From positions 1 through 64,000 of the forward strand of contig JAZRLP010000017.1 in the NCBI GenBank assembly GCA_045646905.1: a stretch of 64,000 nt of DNA. The letters are read 5' to 3'. Shown here in pieces: positions 24,333 through 33,766 of the stretch; the first letter of the stretch is position 1; every line of letters starts with the position of its first letter. Below the pieces are notes generated by a model. It did not search any database, was not told the origin of the DNA, and saw nothing but the letters and a program-made list of their open reading frames with translations. The position numbers and the translations under genes were made by a program. The DNA is from RGIG4079 sp045646905 (GTDB lineage Bacteria > Bacteroidota > Bacteroidia > Bacteroidales > Muribaculaceae).

Positions 24333-26180
24333 TTATTTGCCCTCCATAATTTTAGTTACTCCATCGATTACTTCTTTCACGAGGAATGGTTGACCTTGAA
24401 CTTTGTTGATGCGTTCAAATTTCACTTCGGGGAATTTGCTTTGCAAGAAGTCGGCAAATTGACCGGTGTTGAGTTCGGCAACAATCACTCGTTTGTATTT
24501 GCCGAATACTTCGGCAGTATTAGCAGGGAGTGGATTGATATAGCGGAAATGAGCGAAAGCAACAGGTTTGCCATCTTTGTTGAGTTCTTCGGCTGCAGTG
24601 TAAAGGTGACCAAATGTACCACCCCAGCCAACTAACAATGTGTCGGCATCGGCATTGTGGCTAACCTCGAGTGCAGGGATGTTGTCGGCAATACGCTCAA
24701 TTTTTTCTTTGCGTATATATACCATCTTTTCGTGGTTGATGGGGTCGGTAGAGATTGCGCTTGTAACAGCATCTTTTTCAAGACCACCAAGGCGATGTGC
24801 AAAACCTTCGGTGCCAGGGATTGCCCAATAGCGCACTTTGGTTTTCTCGTCGCGAATATATGGTTTCCAGTTGCCTTTAAGTTCTTCGGGAACATAGTTG
24901 GGCTTGATTTCGGGGAACTCGTCGGCTTCAGGAATGCGCCATGCCGATGAGCCGTTACCGATAAATGCGTCGGTGAGCAATACCACAGGAGTCATGTGCT
25001 CAACTGCGATGCGGCAAGCCTCAAATGCCATTGTGAAGCAGTCGGTAGGAGTTGCTGGAGCAACAACGGCCAATGGACATTCGCCATTGCGACCATAGAG
25101 CGCTTGCATCAAGTCGGTTTGCTCGGTTTTGGTAGGAAGACCAGTTGATGGTCCACCGCGTTGCACATCGATTACAACGAGAGGAAGTTCGGCCATTACT
25201 GCAAGACCAATACCTTCGCTCTTAAGTGCAAGGCCAGGTCCCGAGGTAGATGTTACAGCGAGATTGCCTGCAAAAGAAGCACCGATAGCTGAACAAACAC
25301 CAGCAATTTCGTCTTCCATTTGACATGCTTTCACGCCGAGATCTTTGCGTTTAGCAAGTTCGTGTAGAATATCGGTGGCAGGAGTGATAGGGTAGCTGCC
25401 AAGGAATAGTGGACGACCAGCTTTTTCTGATGCCATAATCAATCCCCATGCTGTGGCAGTGTTACCATTGATATCGGTATATACGCCAGGTTTGATTTCG
25501 TCCGATTCGATGCGATAGGTCGAAACCGATGCGTGAATATTGTGTCCATAGTCGTAGCCAGCTTGGATAACCTTGGCATTGGCTTCAAAAATGGCGGGTT
25601 TTTTGGCAAATTTAGTCTTCAAGTGGTGAAGGGCACTTTCAAGAGGACGGTCAAATAACCAACACACGAGGCCAAGGGCAAAAATGTTGCGACACTTGAG
25701 CATCGATTTGTTGTCGAGACCGCTGTCGGCAAGTGCATTTTTTGTCATAGATGTCACGGGCACTTCGAGCACTTGAGCTGTGATGCCAAGTTCTTTGAAA
25801 GGCTCGTCGGTTTCAAATAACGCCTTTTTGAGGTCCGATTCTTTGAACGAGTCGATATCTACGATTATAACGCCGTTAGGCTTAAGAAATTTTACATTTT
25901 GCTTAAGAGCGGCAGGGTTCATGGCGATAAGAACATCGGCTTGGTCACCTGGGGTATATACGCCAGTACCTACACTCACTTGGAATCCCGAAACACCACT
26001 TAATGAACCTTGTGGAGCACGAATTTCGGCTGGGTAGTCGGGGAAAGTGGAAACTTGGTTGCCTATGCCAGCCGAAATATTGGTGAAAATATTTCCAGCA
26101 AGTTGCATGCCATCGCCCGAGTCGCCCGAAAATCTCACGACTACTTTGTCGAGAACTTTAACATTGGTTTTCTCTAACAT
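24333..26180 (-). CDS. korA: 2-oxoacid:ferredoxin oxidoreductase alpha subunit (gamma-alpha fusion)
   Basis: A 615-residue fused subunit. The N-terminal gamma domain (about 1-190) begins VVRFSGDSGDGMQLAGN and contains SGVSGFQVS and the PNGVIIVD strand. The alpha domain (about 225-610) has AWGLIMASEKAGR, SYPITPATDIL, EIAGVCSAIGASFAG and TSTSGPGLALKSEGIG, which contact TPP and CoA. It works with KorB in the cytoplasm and passes electrons to ferredoxin. A small ferredoxin subunit is not found beside it, as is usual for the Kor type. A TACCTTTG -7 box lies at 26255-26248. It is the first gene of the operon. Confidence 0.92.
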   Translation of the reverse strand: MLEKTNVKVLDKVVVRFSGDSGDGMQLAGNIFTNISAGIGNQVSTFPDYPAEIRAPQGSLSGVSGFQVSVGTGVYTPGDQADVLIAMNPAALKQNVKFLKPNGVIIVDIDSFKESDLKKALFETDEPFKELGITAQVLEVPVTSMTKNALADSGLDNKSMLKCRNIFALGLVCWLFDRPLESALHHLKTKFAKKPAIFEANAKVIQAGYDYGHNIHASVSTYRIESDEIKPGVYTDINGNTATAWGLIMASEKAGRPLFLGSYPITPATDILHELAKRKDLGVKACQMEDEIAGVCSAIGASFAGNLAVTSTSGPGLALKSEGIGLAVMAELPLVVIDVQRGGPSTGLPTKTEQTDLMQALYGRNGECPLAVVAPATPTDCFTMAFEACRIAVEHMTPVVLLTDAFIGNGSSAWRIPEADEFPEIKPNYVPEELKGNWKPYIRDEKTKVRYWAIPGTEGFAHRLGGLEKDAVTSAISTDPINHEKMVYIRKEKIERIADNIPALEVSHNADADTLLVGWGGTFGHLYTAAEELNKDGKPVAFAHFRYINPLPANTAEVFGKYKRVIVAELNTGQFADFLQSKFPEVKFERINKVQGQPFLVKEVIDGVTKIMEGK

Positions 26181-26247
26181 AACAATTCTATTTAAGAACT
26201 AAAATTTAGTTGTTTTTACGCATGTATAGTATGTATTATACAAAATA

Positions 26248-26255
26248 CAAAGGTA
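26248..26255 (-). promoter_or_regulatory. -7 box of korAB
   Basis: TACCTTTG on the minus strand fits TAnnTTTG and lies about 68 bases before the korA ATG. The leader is AT-rich with no evident fold. Confidence 0.5.
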
Positions 26256-26350
26256 ATAAATAATTTATTATGCGAGCTTTTTTATTGGTAAAAAACAACA
26301 CATTAATAAAGAATTATCGGTAAAAATTTTTCTATGTGAGGAATAACTAT

Positions 26351-26358
26351 TAATTTTG
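26351..26358 (+). promoter_or_regulatory. -7 box of the TPR protein gene
   Basis: TAATTTTG fits TAnnTTTG, 73 bases before the ATG at 26432. The leader then contains a small hairpin, CTAC-TCGC-GTAG, at about 26374-26385, whose role is unknown. Confidence 0.5.
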
Positions 26359-26431
26359 CAATTCGGAATATGGCTACTCGCGTAGTAGTTAGCCGGTTTT
26401 AAATAGTATAAATAAGAAAATATTAAATAAA

Positions 26432-27106
26432 ATGGAAACAAAAGAACCTAAAAATCAGGTTAATGAAGCAGCTGAACAAGCTGCAGCGCAAAAGAAAGCG
26501 CAAATGATTAAAGCAGTGAAATATGCTTCTATCGTAGTAGGAGCAATTGTGGCTGTTGTGTTGGTATATATTTATGCAGTTCGCAATCCAGCTATTGAAG
26601 GTGGAAACGAAGCTATCGGTCAAGCCGACTTTGCTTTGATGGAAGCTAATGGCGACTCAGCTAAAATGGCCGAAGTGCTTAAGAAATATGAAGCTGTAGC
26701 TCAAAATCATGGTCAAGCTGCAGGTAATCGTGCTAATTTGATGGCTGCTATTGGTCTTTACGAAAAAGGTGACTATCAAAAATGTCTTGAATATCTCGAT
26801 GCATATTCATCAACTGGTGCAATAATCGATGCTGCTGCTTATTCTTTGAAGGGTGACTGCTATGTGAATTTGAAAAAATATGACGAAGCTATCAGCGCAT
26901 TTGGTAAAGCAATCTCTACTTCTGACGAAAATCCTCAATTGACTCCTTATTTCATGGCAAAGCAAGCTCGCGTGTATAACGAAAAGAAAGAGTATGCTAA
27001 AGAACTTGAAATTTATGAATCAATTAAGAATGACTATCCTAAATATTCAGGAATGGACATCGATAAATTTATCGAACGAGCTAAAGCTCTTGTAGAAAAG
27101 AAATAA
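26432..27106 (+). CDS. Membrane-anchored TPR protein (YfgM-like)
   Basis: A 224-residue protein with a charged N-terminus, one transmembrane helix at about 34-52 (YASIVVGAIVAVVLVYIYA), and a tetratricopeptide region outside the membrane. Repeats include AAIGLYEKGDYQKCLEYLDAYS and YSLKGDCYVNLKKYDEAISAF, then AKQARVYNEKKEYAKELEIYE. The layout matches YfgM-like proteins, which help periplasmic chaperone networks around the Sec translocon. The gene is alone, with its own promoter and terminator. High A/K/E content and codon pattern suggest strong expression. Confidence 0.8.
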   Translation: METKEPKNQVNEAAEQAAAQKKAQMIKAVKYASIVVGAIVAVVLVYIYAVRNPAIEGGNEAIGQADFALMEANGDSAKMAEVLKKYEAVAQNHGQAAGNRANLMAAIGLYEKGDYQKCLEYLDAYSSTGAIIDAAAYSLKGDCYVNLKKYDEAISAFGKAISTSDENPQLTPYFMAKQARVYNEKKEYAKELEIYESIKNDYPKYSGMDIDKFIERAKALVEKK

Positions 27107-27130
27107 AATTTGTTTTCATAATAGTTAGGA

Positions 27131-27166
27131 AAGGTGGAACGCAAATAATGTGTTCCACTTTTTTTA
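27131..27166 (+). terminator. Hairpin terminator after the TPR gene
   Basis: AGGTGGAAC (27132-27140) pairs with GTTCCACTT (from 27152), with one weak pair, followed by a run of seven T. Confidence 0.8.
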
Positions 27167-27207
27167 GAATTAATCTTGGTTAGGCTCAATTATAAGCCTA
27201 TATTTAT

Positions 27208-28575
27208 ATGAGTAAAACACAAAACAACATCAACGAACTTGAAACCAGCCCTGTGGGGCAACTCCTGTGGAAATATAGCGTTCCTGCTGTGGTGGGAATG
27301 CTTGTGATGTCGTTATATAGCGTTATCGACCGCATATTTATAGGGCAAGGCGTAGGAGCCGATGCTATTGCTGGATTGGCTATCACCTTCCCTGTGATGA
27401 ACATTTCGGCTGCGATAGGAATTCTCATTGGAGCAGGCGCTGCTGCTCGCATTTCAATATTATTGGGCGCTAAAGATTATCATGGCGCCGACAATGTGTT
27501 GGGTAATACATTGGTATTGATTGTTATAAATGGGTTGGTTTATACATCTCTCTTTGGAATTTTTATTGATGAAATATTGATGCTATTTGGTGCAAGTGAA
27601 GCCACTTTGCCCTATGCTCACGACTTTATGTTGTGGATGCTGCCGGGCATGTTGTTGACCAACATCACTTATAGTTTCAATAGCATCATGCGCAGTTCGG
27701 GCTATCCCACTAAAGCGATGATAACGATGATGATAGGGGCTGTTGCGAATGTTATTCTCGCACCTATATTCCTTTTCGTTTTTGATATGGGAATCAAGGG
27801 TGCTGCAATAGCAACCGACATTTCAATGGCAATATCGGGGGCATTTGTGATGGTTCACTTCTTTGACAAAACAAAAACGCTACACTTTGTGCCAGGCACT
27901 TATCGCTTGCGATGGCGCATTGTGTGGCCCATTATAGCCATAGGGGCTGCTCCAAGCCTTGTGAGTGCTGCAAGTAGCGCCATCACAGCCATTATCAACA
28001 CTACTTTATATAGATATGGTGGCGATGTGGCAGTTGGGGCTGCTGGGATATTCGTCACATATACCTCATTACTCACAACGGTTGTGGTGGGTATGTGTCA
28101 AGGATTGCAACCTATTATAGGGTATAACTATGGCGCTGGACGCTTGGATAGGCTCAAACGCGCATTTTGGTTGGCAACCGGTGCGAGTGTGTTGATTACA
28201 GTTGTAGGTGCTGCGTTTGGACAATTGTGCCCAGGATTGATAGCTCGTGCATTTACTGTTGATCAAGAGTTGATATCGGCCACAGTCAACGCACTATCAA
28301 TATCGTTGACACTATTCTATGTGGTGGGATTCCAAATTGTTGCCACTACTTTCTTGCAATCGATAGGACTTGCGGGAAAATCTATATTCTTGAGTCTTGT
28401 GCGTCAAGTGATATTTCTCATTCCCTTCTTGATGATATTGCCTAAGTCGTTTGGTCTTGATGGTGTGTGGGCTTCATTCCCCACGGCCGATGTGTTTTCA
28501 ACCACAACTGCAGCCCTAATGATATGGTGGGAAATGCGCCAACTCGGCAAAAGAGAACGACTCGTTAGGGGATGA
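27208..28575 (+). CDS. MATE-family multidrug/cation exporter
   Basis: A 455-residue inner-membrane protein with twelve hydrophobic segments arranged as two similar halves, each with MatE features. The first half shows YSVIDRIFIGQGVGADAIAG and FPVMNISAAIGILIGAGAAA, including the phenylalanine-proline and small-residue packing of the family. MATE pumps expel cationic drugs or metabolites in exchange for H+ or Na+. Length is standard. It stands alone between the TPR gene and an unknown minus-strand gene. No regulator is adjacent, and the substrate cannot be inferred. Confidence 0.93.
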   Translation: MSKTQNNINELETSPVGQLLWKYSVPAVVGMLVMSLYSVIDRIFIGQGVGADAIAGLAITFPVMNISAAIGILIGAGAAARISILLGAKDYHGADNVLGNTLVLIVINGLVYTSLFGIFIDEILMLFGASEATLPYAHDFMLWMLPGMLLTNITYSFNSIMRSSGYPTKAMITMMIGAVANVILAPIFLFVFDMGIKGAAIATDISMAISGAFVMVHFFDKTKTLHFVPGTYRLRWRIVWPIIAIGAAPSLVSAASSAITAIINTTLYRYGGDVAVGAAGIFVTYTSLLTTVVVGMCQGLQPIIGYNYGAGRLDRLKRAFWLATGASVLITVVGAAFGQLCPGLIARAFTVDQELISATVNALSISLTLFYVVGFQIVATTFLQSIGLAGKSIFLSLVRQVIFLIPFLMILPKSFGLDGVWASFPTADVFSTTTAALMIWWEMRQLGKRERLVRG

Positions 28576-28624
28576 GAAATGGAAGATTAGAAATTTTAGA
28601 GATTGATATTAAACAAATATATAA

Positions 28625-28655
28625 CACAAGGCGAGCAGATAGGTTCGCCTTGGGT
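28625..28655 (+). terminator. Hairpin after the MATE gene
   Basis: CAAGGCGA (28627-28634) pairs with TCGCCTTG (28645-28652) around a 10-base loop; flanking ACA/TGT can extend the stem. It lies about 50 bases after the stop codon. Confidence 0.6.
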
Positions 28656-28742
28656 GTGATATGATGGGATAGTCTATGGCTAAATGCGTCTTGTTGAGGA
28701 GTATTGATGTTAATTGTTGAAAGAATCCATGTGCCAAAAATG

Positions 28743-29885
28743 TTATTTTTTCCTCTTTTTACTTGCTTTCTTTTTTTGGGGTGTTTGCTTTTTTTGTTGA
28801 GTGAAGTCTATATAAAACATAATACCAAGAGACGATTGTTTGATGTTGATTTCAAGTTCTTTTTTCTTTGGGAATGTAATCTTATATTCATCGTAGAATT
28901 TATTATCATCAAGTTTTTGATATTTTCCGCCTACTGCAACAAACATGTCACGGAGCTCAATTACCTTAGCTAGGCGTTCATTGTCTTTAGGAATGCGAGC
29001 ATAGAGTTCGTATGATGATTTGCGATAACTAACATCTACTCTGCTCACATTGCAGATTGTGAATCTAATATCACCGATTGTATGAAACATTTCATTGTCG
29101 TTGAATCTATAACAAAAGTGCTCTTTTTCGTTTGCAAAAATATTATCTTTATAATTAGTTATTACTCTATTAGATTTGAGTTGCTCAAGATGGTTGATGA
29201 CTTGTTGCTTATTCCATGAAAGAATGTCAACGGAGTTTTGCATATTTGCGAGTGGGCGTTTTATGATATTTTCAATTTGGGCTAAGATATTTTTTGCCGA
29301 TGAAGATTTATCATACCAAAAGTTTAATGATACATGTTTGTTGTTGAGTATCATTCTGATGGTTAGGCCAGGAAATTCTTTAAATGTGAAAGCAGCAGAT
29401 GTGGCATAGCCTTTTACCTTGCCAATGCTTTTCCCTCCGGCATTCATGAATGTTATAATAATATTGTTAAATGTAGTTTTGGCATCGGTCGTATTGTCAA
29501 ACCCTCGCACATAAGTGATGCTTCGGTCGTCGTTGGGCTTGAAAATTACTTGTCGAAGGTTAAACATCGGACTATACCCAAAGATGTGTGGATAGCCGGG
29601 ATCGTCGATGAAATCATAAACAACCGATTTGTCTTTTTGTGTAATTATTTCAAGTTCGCCATAGGTTTTTTTATTTACGATATCATCAAATTCTTTGATA
29701 GTCATCGTAGTGAAATCTTTGCTACCATAGGTGAAACTTGGTTGCGTATATGCCAGCTTTATGTGATGACGCACAATGTCGGGACTATCCAGGTCTTGAG
29801 CCGAGAGTTGTGGCGAAAATGCAATTATGGTTGCGACTATCAACCACATAAAGGTAATTTTGGTGATAAGGGAATCTGTTTTCAT
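28743..29885 (-). CDS. Secreted protein of unknown function
   Basis: A 380-residue exported protein. The signal peptide MKTDSLITKITFMWLIVATI... ends at LSAQD. I do not recognise its domains. The mature chain mixes beta strands and charged stretches and ends in a Lys-rich tail (PQKKKASKKRKK). Two segments look alike: GGKSIGKVKGYATSAAF and a later VGGKYQKLDDNKFYDEYKI, which may be diverged repeats of one fold. The start at 29885 is preferred over a TTG fifteen codons upstream, because the latter would precede the signal peptide and overlap a terminator hairpin. That hairpin separates it from the phosphodiester glycosidase gene upstream. Confidence 0.65.
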   Translation of the reverse strand: MKTDSLITKITFMWLIVATIIAFSPQLSAQDLDSPDIVRHHIKLAYTQPSFTYGSKDFTTMTIKEFDDIVNKKTYGELEIITQKDKSVVYDFIDDPGYPHIFGYSPMFNLRQVIFKPNDDRSITYVRGFDNTTDAKTTFNNIIITFMNAGGKSIGKVKGYATSAAFTFKEFPGLTIRMILNNKHVSLNFWYDKSSSAKNILAQIENIIKRPLANMQNSVDILSWNKQQVINHLEQLKSNRVITNYKDNIFANEKEHFCYRFNDNEMFHTIGDIRFTICNVSRVDVSYRKSSYELYARIPKDNERLAKVIELRDMFVAVGGKYQKLDDNKFYDEYKITFPKKKELEINIKQSSLGIMFYIDFTQQKKQTPQKKKASKKRKK

Positions 29886-29915
29886 GGTGTAAACTTGTTT
29901 TTTGGTTAAAAAATA

Positions 29916-29949
29916 AAGATGTGAGTCCAATCACACGGACTCACATCTT
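29916..29949 (-). terminator. Perfect 13-bp hairpin after the glycosidase gene
   Basis: AAGATGTGAGTCC (29916-29928) and GGACTCACATCTT (29937-29949) are exactly complementary with an 8-base loop, followed on the minus strand by a T-rich tail. It ends the gene at 29967-32423. Confidence 0.85.
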
Positions 29950-29966
29950 GTATAATAGGGAAGGAA

Positions 29967-32423
29967 TTACTTAATGATAAGTTTGCCTACAGAAGTTGCG
30001 TTTTCGGTGATAACGCGCACGATGTAGATACCTTGGTTAAGGTTGGCAGTTTCGATAGCAGTTGTACCTTCGATAGCGACTGATTCAACCATTGCACCAC
30101 CAATGTTGTAGATTTCAACTTGTGCAGCACCTTCGCATTCGATGGTTACAGGAGCGCCAGCTTCGGCAGGGTTGGGGTAGAGTTTAACCTCATTTGTTGG
30201 GCTATTGATGATGTGTTCCACGCCTGTTGGGTCGCCATAGAGTTGTTCAAGAACAGGGATTTGAATATTGTATTCAGTGCCAGTAGTTGAAGTGCCCATA
30301 TCGAAACGAATGTTAGAGATGGTAATAGGATAACTTGCGTTATTTTCTACATCAACAATGCTTGTGAAAGGAACAACAAATGATGTCAATTTGTTTTTAG
30401 GGATATCTTGGTCGGTAATGATGAGGTTTCCGCGGTTGCCAAGTTTGTCGGCAATAGCGATTTGCATTTTAGTGATAGGAGCATCGCCGGGGTTGATGTC
30501 AACACGCACACCATAAGGCAAGCTGTAGGTGGTAGCTGTGCTTGTTGCAGTGATATAGTTAGAGCGGGCATTAACACCGGTATATGTTAGGTTAAAGCCA
30601 GTTCCGTTAGGAGTCATAGCGATGTTTTTGCCACCCGATTGTTTCAATTTCCAATCATCGGTAACGATTGATGGGAAAATTGCTTGACTTTCGTCTTCGG
30701 GTATTTCGACGGTGATATTTACCTCGTCGGTAAAATTGGGCGATGTTCCTGAAAGTGTAACGCTACCGTTTTTGTAGCCATATACAAGGCCGTCCTCAAC
30801 ATTTGCAATATTGGCATCGCTTGAAGCCCAATCAACCGAAGCTGCATTTACTTCATAAGTGAAATTGCCAATAGTCGCGTTCATTTGGATAGGATAACCA
30901 CGACGGTCGTCAACGATGTAAGAGTCAGAGATAAGATTTACATCTGATTTTACGGTTGTAACGAGTTGTTTGGTTTGAATGCCATTATATTCGGCATAAA
31001 GGTAACCTGTGGCTTGTTCATGAGTAGCGGTAAAGATGCCATCTTTCATTGTTCCGATGTGAGGGTCGCAAGTGACAACAGCTTCAGCCACATCTTTGCT
31101 CTTGAGTAGCCCATATTGGTTATAGGCATAAATTACAGGGCGGAATGTTGCTGTGATAGGAACTTTGTAGGCGCGAGGCTCAAATGCGAGAGTTGCAAAT
31201 GTGTCATCAACAGGCGCTTTTGAGAAGAAGATAACACCATTTCCTACATAGCGTTCAGTGCCATCCGATACATGGTTTTTGATTTCTTCGTTGATATACA
31301 TACATGAAGAGCCACCACCGTCGAGGTTGATACCATCCCATGCTCCAAGGGCTTTCAACACAAGACCTTGGTCGTCGAGAGTGATACCTGCCGAGATTGA
31401 TGAGCGACCATCGATAACAACCGAATAGATTTTAGTTTTTTCTTTATTTATACCCATAAATGTGCGAGGGTGACACTCGGGGTTGCCGATGTTGGTGATT
31501 TCGCCATTTTTGAGTATTATATGACCACTACCACCTATAGCTTCATCAACATCGATATGGTCGGGGAATTCGTTGGTAGAGGTGCGTAGTTGGATAGAGA
31601 TTTTATCACCAGGAGCCATAGCGGCAAGGAAGTCGGCCGATGTGCCCATGCCGTGAAGAATTGCAGCATTTTGAGGGATGGCTGCTTGTCCGGGGTTATC
31701 GCTCACGCTTTCAATTACACACTCAAGTGTGCAATTTGATTTGTAACTGAGGTTAGAGCCATCTTTAGCTTTTATAACTGCTATTTTGCCACCAGTCGAA
31801 TACATGTTCATGTTTTTACCAAATGCATTGGTGAAAAGTGAAAGCAAGTTGGGGTTAGCAGTGGGGTCGGTAGTAAACTCAAGAGTGAGCATGTTGAGTG
31901 TGTGAAGGCGAGTTGTGTTGCCTTTATGAGTCACAAAACTGTTGAAGTGAACATGGTCAATGTAAGGCACACGATCGGGGGTGAGAACCAACAATGGGTG
32001 GCTCACTGGATTGAACACGATTTCGCCATCGCAATAAAGTCCCATGCGAGATATACCTGTTTGATTTACAGTAGTAGTGAAGAAGTCACCATTGTGAGCA
32101 GCAATCATGTCGTGACCTGGAGAGTTGAAACGAGCATACATGCTTGAAGGGCGTTCGGTAGCAACAGCAGCTTCGCCACCATTCACCACCTGCATATCCA
32201 CATAGGGATTTGTGAGATCCATCTCAAGCACATGGATGGTCATCGGACGATCGGGAAGACGGTAGAATGCGTATTCGCAACCTGGACCAACACTGTGTTT
32301 TGGAATGATAGTGTCAATAACATAGTCTTTGCCATTGACATACATTGTGTTTTGTGCCGATGCAAATGCGCCACAAGTAGCAAGTATTGCAACGACCGAT
32401 AGAAAACGGTAAAGTCTTTTCAT
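29967..32423 (-). CDS. Type IX-secreted phosphodiester glycosidase family protein
   Basis: An 818-residue exported protein. After a signal peptide (ends AFASAQ) comes a NAGPA domain, the fold of the mammalian uncovering enzyme N-acetylglucosamine-1-phosphodiester alpha-N-acetylglucosaminidase. Visible marks are HPRTFMGINKEKTKIYSVVI, the GITLDDQGLVLKALGAWDGI segment and NLDGGGSSCMYI. The central part holds immunoglobulin-like strands (about 400-560). The last 80 residues, starting LYPNPAEAGAPVTIECEG and ending GKLIIK, are a type A T9SS sorting domain. It is therefore likely passed through the type IX system to the cell surface or medium, where it may cleave sugar phosphodiesters. The natural substrate is unknown. 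Confidence 0.85.
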   Translation of the reverse strand: MKRLYRFLSVVAILATCGAFASAQNTMYVNGKDYVIDTIIPKHSVGPGCEYAFYRLPDRPMTIHVLEMDLTNPYVDMQVVNGGEAAVATERPSSMYARFNSPGHDMIAAHNGDFFTTTVNQTGISRMGLYCDGEIVFNPVSHPLLVLTPDRVPYIDHVHFNSFVTHKGNTTRLHTLNMLTLEFTTDPTANPNLLSLFTNAFGKNMNMYSTGGKIAVIKAKDGSNLSYKSNCTLECVIESVSDNPGQAAIPQNAAILHGMGTSADFLAAMAPGDKISIQLRTSTNEFPDHIDVDEAIGGSGHIILKNGEITNIGNPECHPRTFMGINKEKTKIYSVVIDGRSSISAGITLDDQGLVLKALGAWDGINLDGGGSSCMYINEEIKNHVSDGTERYVGNGVIFFSKAPVDDTFATLAFEPRAYKVPITATFRPVIYAYNQYGLLKSKDVAEAVVTCDPHIGTMKDGIFTATHEQATGYLYAEYNGIQTKQLVTTVKSDVNLISDSYIVDDRRGYPIQMNATIGNFTYEVNAASVDWASSDANIANVEDGLVYGYKNGSVTLSGTSPNFTDEVNITVEIPEDESQAIFPSIVTDDWKLKQSGGKNIAMTPNGTGFNLTYTGVNARSNYITATSTATTYSLPYGVRVDINPGDAPITKMQIAIADKLGNRGNLIITDQDIPKNKLTSFVVPFTSIVDVENNASYPITISNIRFDMGTSTTGTEYNIQIPVLEQLYGDPTGVEHIINSPTNEVKLYPNPAEAGAPVTIECEGAAQVEIYNIGGAMVESVAIEGTTAIETANLNQGIYIVRVITENATSVGKLIIK

Positions 32424-32583
32424 ATAAGGTTAATGTTTTTGTGATTAGTATATTATTGAGTAAAATTACAATATTTACTTTTATTTATAAATAAAAAAAG
32501 TCTTATTTTATGATATATTAACATTGGAATTATAGGCAAAAACAACTAAAAGTTATTAAAAATCGCATTTTAGTGCCGATTTT

Positions 32584-32615
32584 TTTGTGTTTTTTGTGAT
32601 TTTGTTGTAATTTTG
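32584..32615 (+). promoter_or_regulatory. Promoter of asd
   Basis: TTTG (32584-32587), a 20-base spacer and TAATTTTG (32608-32615) match the Bacteroidota consensus. The start codon is 28 bases further on. Confidence 0.65.
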
Positions 32616-32643
32616 CGCAGAATTTAATGATTTTATTAGAAAA

Positions 32644-33651
32644 ATGAAAGTAGCAATTGTTGGCGCAAGTGGCGCAGTAGGTCAAGAGTTTTTACGAGTT
32701 CTTGACGAGCAAAATTTCCCTCTTGATGAATTAGTACTTTTCGGCTCAAGCCGTAGTGCAGGTAAAACATATACATTCCGTGGTAAAGAAATCACGGTAA
32801 AAGAACTTAAGCATAACGATGATTTTAAGGATATTGACATAGCCTTTACATCGGCTGGTGCAGGAACATCTAAAGAGTTTGCCGAAACTATCACCAAATA
32901 TGGCACAATAATGATTGATAATTCAAGCGCATTTCGCATGGATGAAGATGTGCCCTTGGTTGTGCCCGAAGTGAATGGTGATGACGCATTCAATACTCCT
33001 CGCAATATTATTGCTAACCCCAACTGTACTACCATCCAAATGGTTGTGGCTCTTAAACCACTCAACGATATTTCTCCTATCAAACGCGTTCATGTTGCTA
33101 CCTATCAAGCAGCAAGTGGAGCAGGTGCGGCTGCTATGGATGAGTTGGTAAAACAATATGCTCAACTTCAAAAGGGCGAAGAGCCTACAGTAGAAAAATT
33201 TGCATATCAGTTGGCTTACAATGTGATACCTCATGTAGATGTGTTCCTCGACAATGGTTACACCAAAGAGGAAATGAAAATGTATCACGAAACAAAGAAA
33301 ATTATGCATTGCCCCGACCTTGATGTGAGCGCAACATGTGTGCGTGTGCCTGTGATGCGTGCTCACTCCGAAGCAATATGGATTGAAACCGAAGCGCCTA
33401 TCTCGGTAGAACAAGCTCGCGAAGCATTTGCAAAGGGCGAAGGTCTTGTTGTGGTAGATGATCCTGCCAATAAGAAATACCCTATGCCACTCGAAATCGC
33501 TAATCAAGACCCTGTGTATGTGGGGCGTATTCGCAAGGATATTACCAACGAAAACGGACTTTCGTTTTGGGTGGTTGGTGACCAAATTAAGAAAGGTGCA
33601 GCTCTTAATGCAGTACAAATCGCACTCTATATGATTGCTAATAAAAAATAA
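32644..33651 (+). CDS. asd: Aspartate-semialdehyde dehydrogenase
   Basis: A 335-residue NADPH enzyme that reduces aspartyl phosphate to aspartate semialdehyde, on the way to lysine, threonine, methionine and diaminopimelate. The nucleotide-binding start is VAIVGASGAVGQEFLRVL. The catalytic C128 is in NPNCTTIQM. A substrate loop YQAASGAGAAAMDEL and the conserved CVRVPVMRAHSEAIW with the active-site histidine are present. Length is normal for the bacterial form. The gene is monocistronic, with a good promoter upstream and a strong terminator at 33705-33737. No riboswitch is seen in the short leader. Confidence 0.96.
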   Translation: MKVAIVGASGAVGQEFLRVLDEQNFPLDELVLFGSSRSAGKTYTFRGKEITVKELKHNDDFKDIDIAFTSAGAGTSKEFAETITKYGTIMIDNSSAFRMDEDVPLVVPEVNGDDAFNTPRNIIANPNCTTIQMVVALKPLNDISPIKRVHVATYQAASGAGAAAMDELVKQYAQLQKGEEPTVEKFAYQLAYNVIPHVDVFLDNGYTKEEMKMYHETKKIMHCPDLDVSATCVRVPVMRAHSEAIWIETEAPISVEQAREAFAKGEGLVVVDDPANKKYPMPLEIANQDPVYVGRIRKDITNENGLSFWVVGDQIKKGAALNAVQIALYMIANKK

Positions 33652-33704
33652 TAACTCTTGCAATATTGATTAAATAGGTAAATAGAAATTCTCTTACCAT
33701 AACA

Positions 33705-33737
33705 GCGCCCGAGTAGGAACTTCCCCTCGGGCGTTTT
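33705..33737 (+). terminator. Terminator of asd
   Basis: CGCCCGAG (33706-33713) pairs with CTCGGGCG (33726-33733), followed by TTTTT. Confidence 0.85.
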
Positions 33738-33766
33738 TATGTTTAGTGATTAGTGTTCCTTATTTA

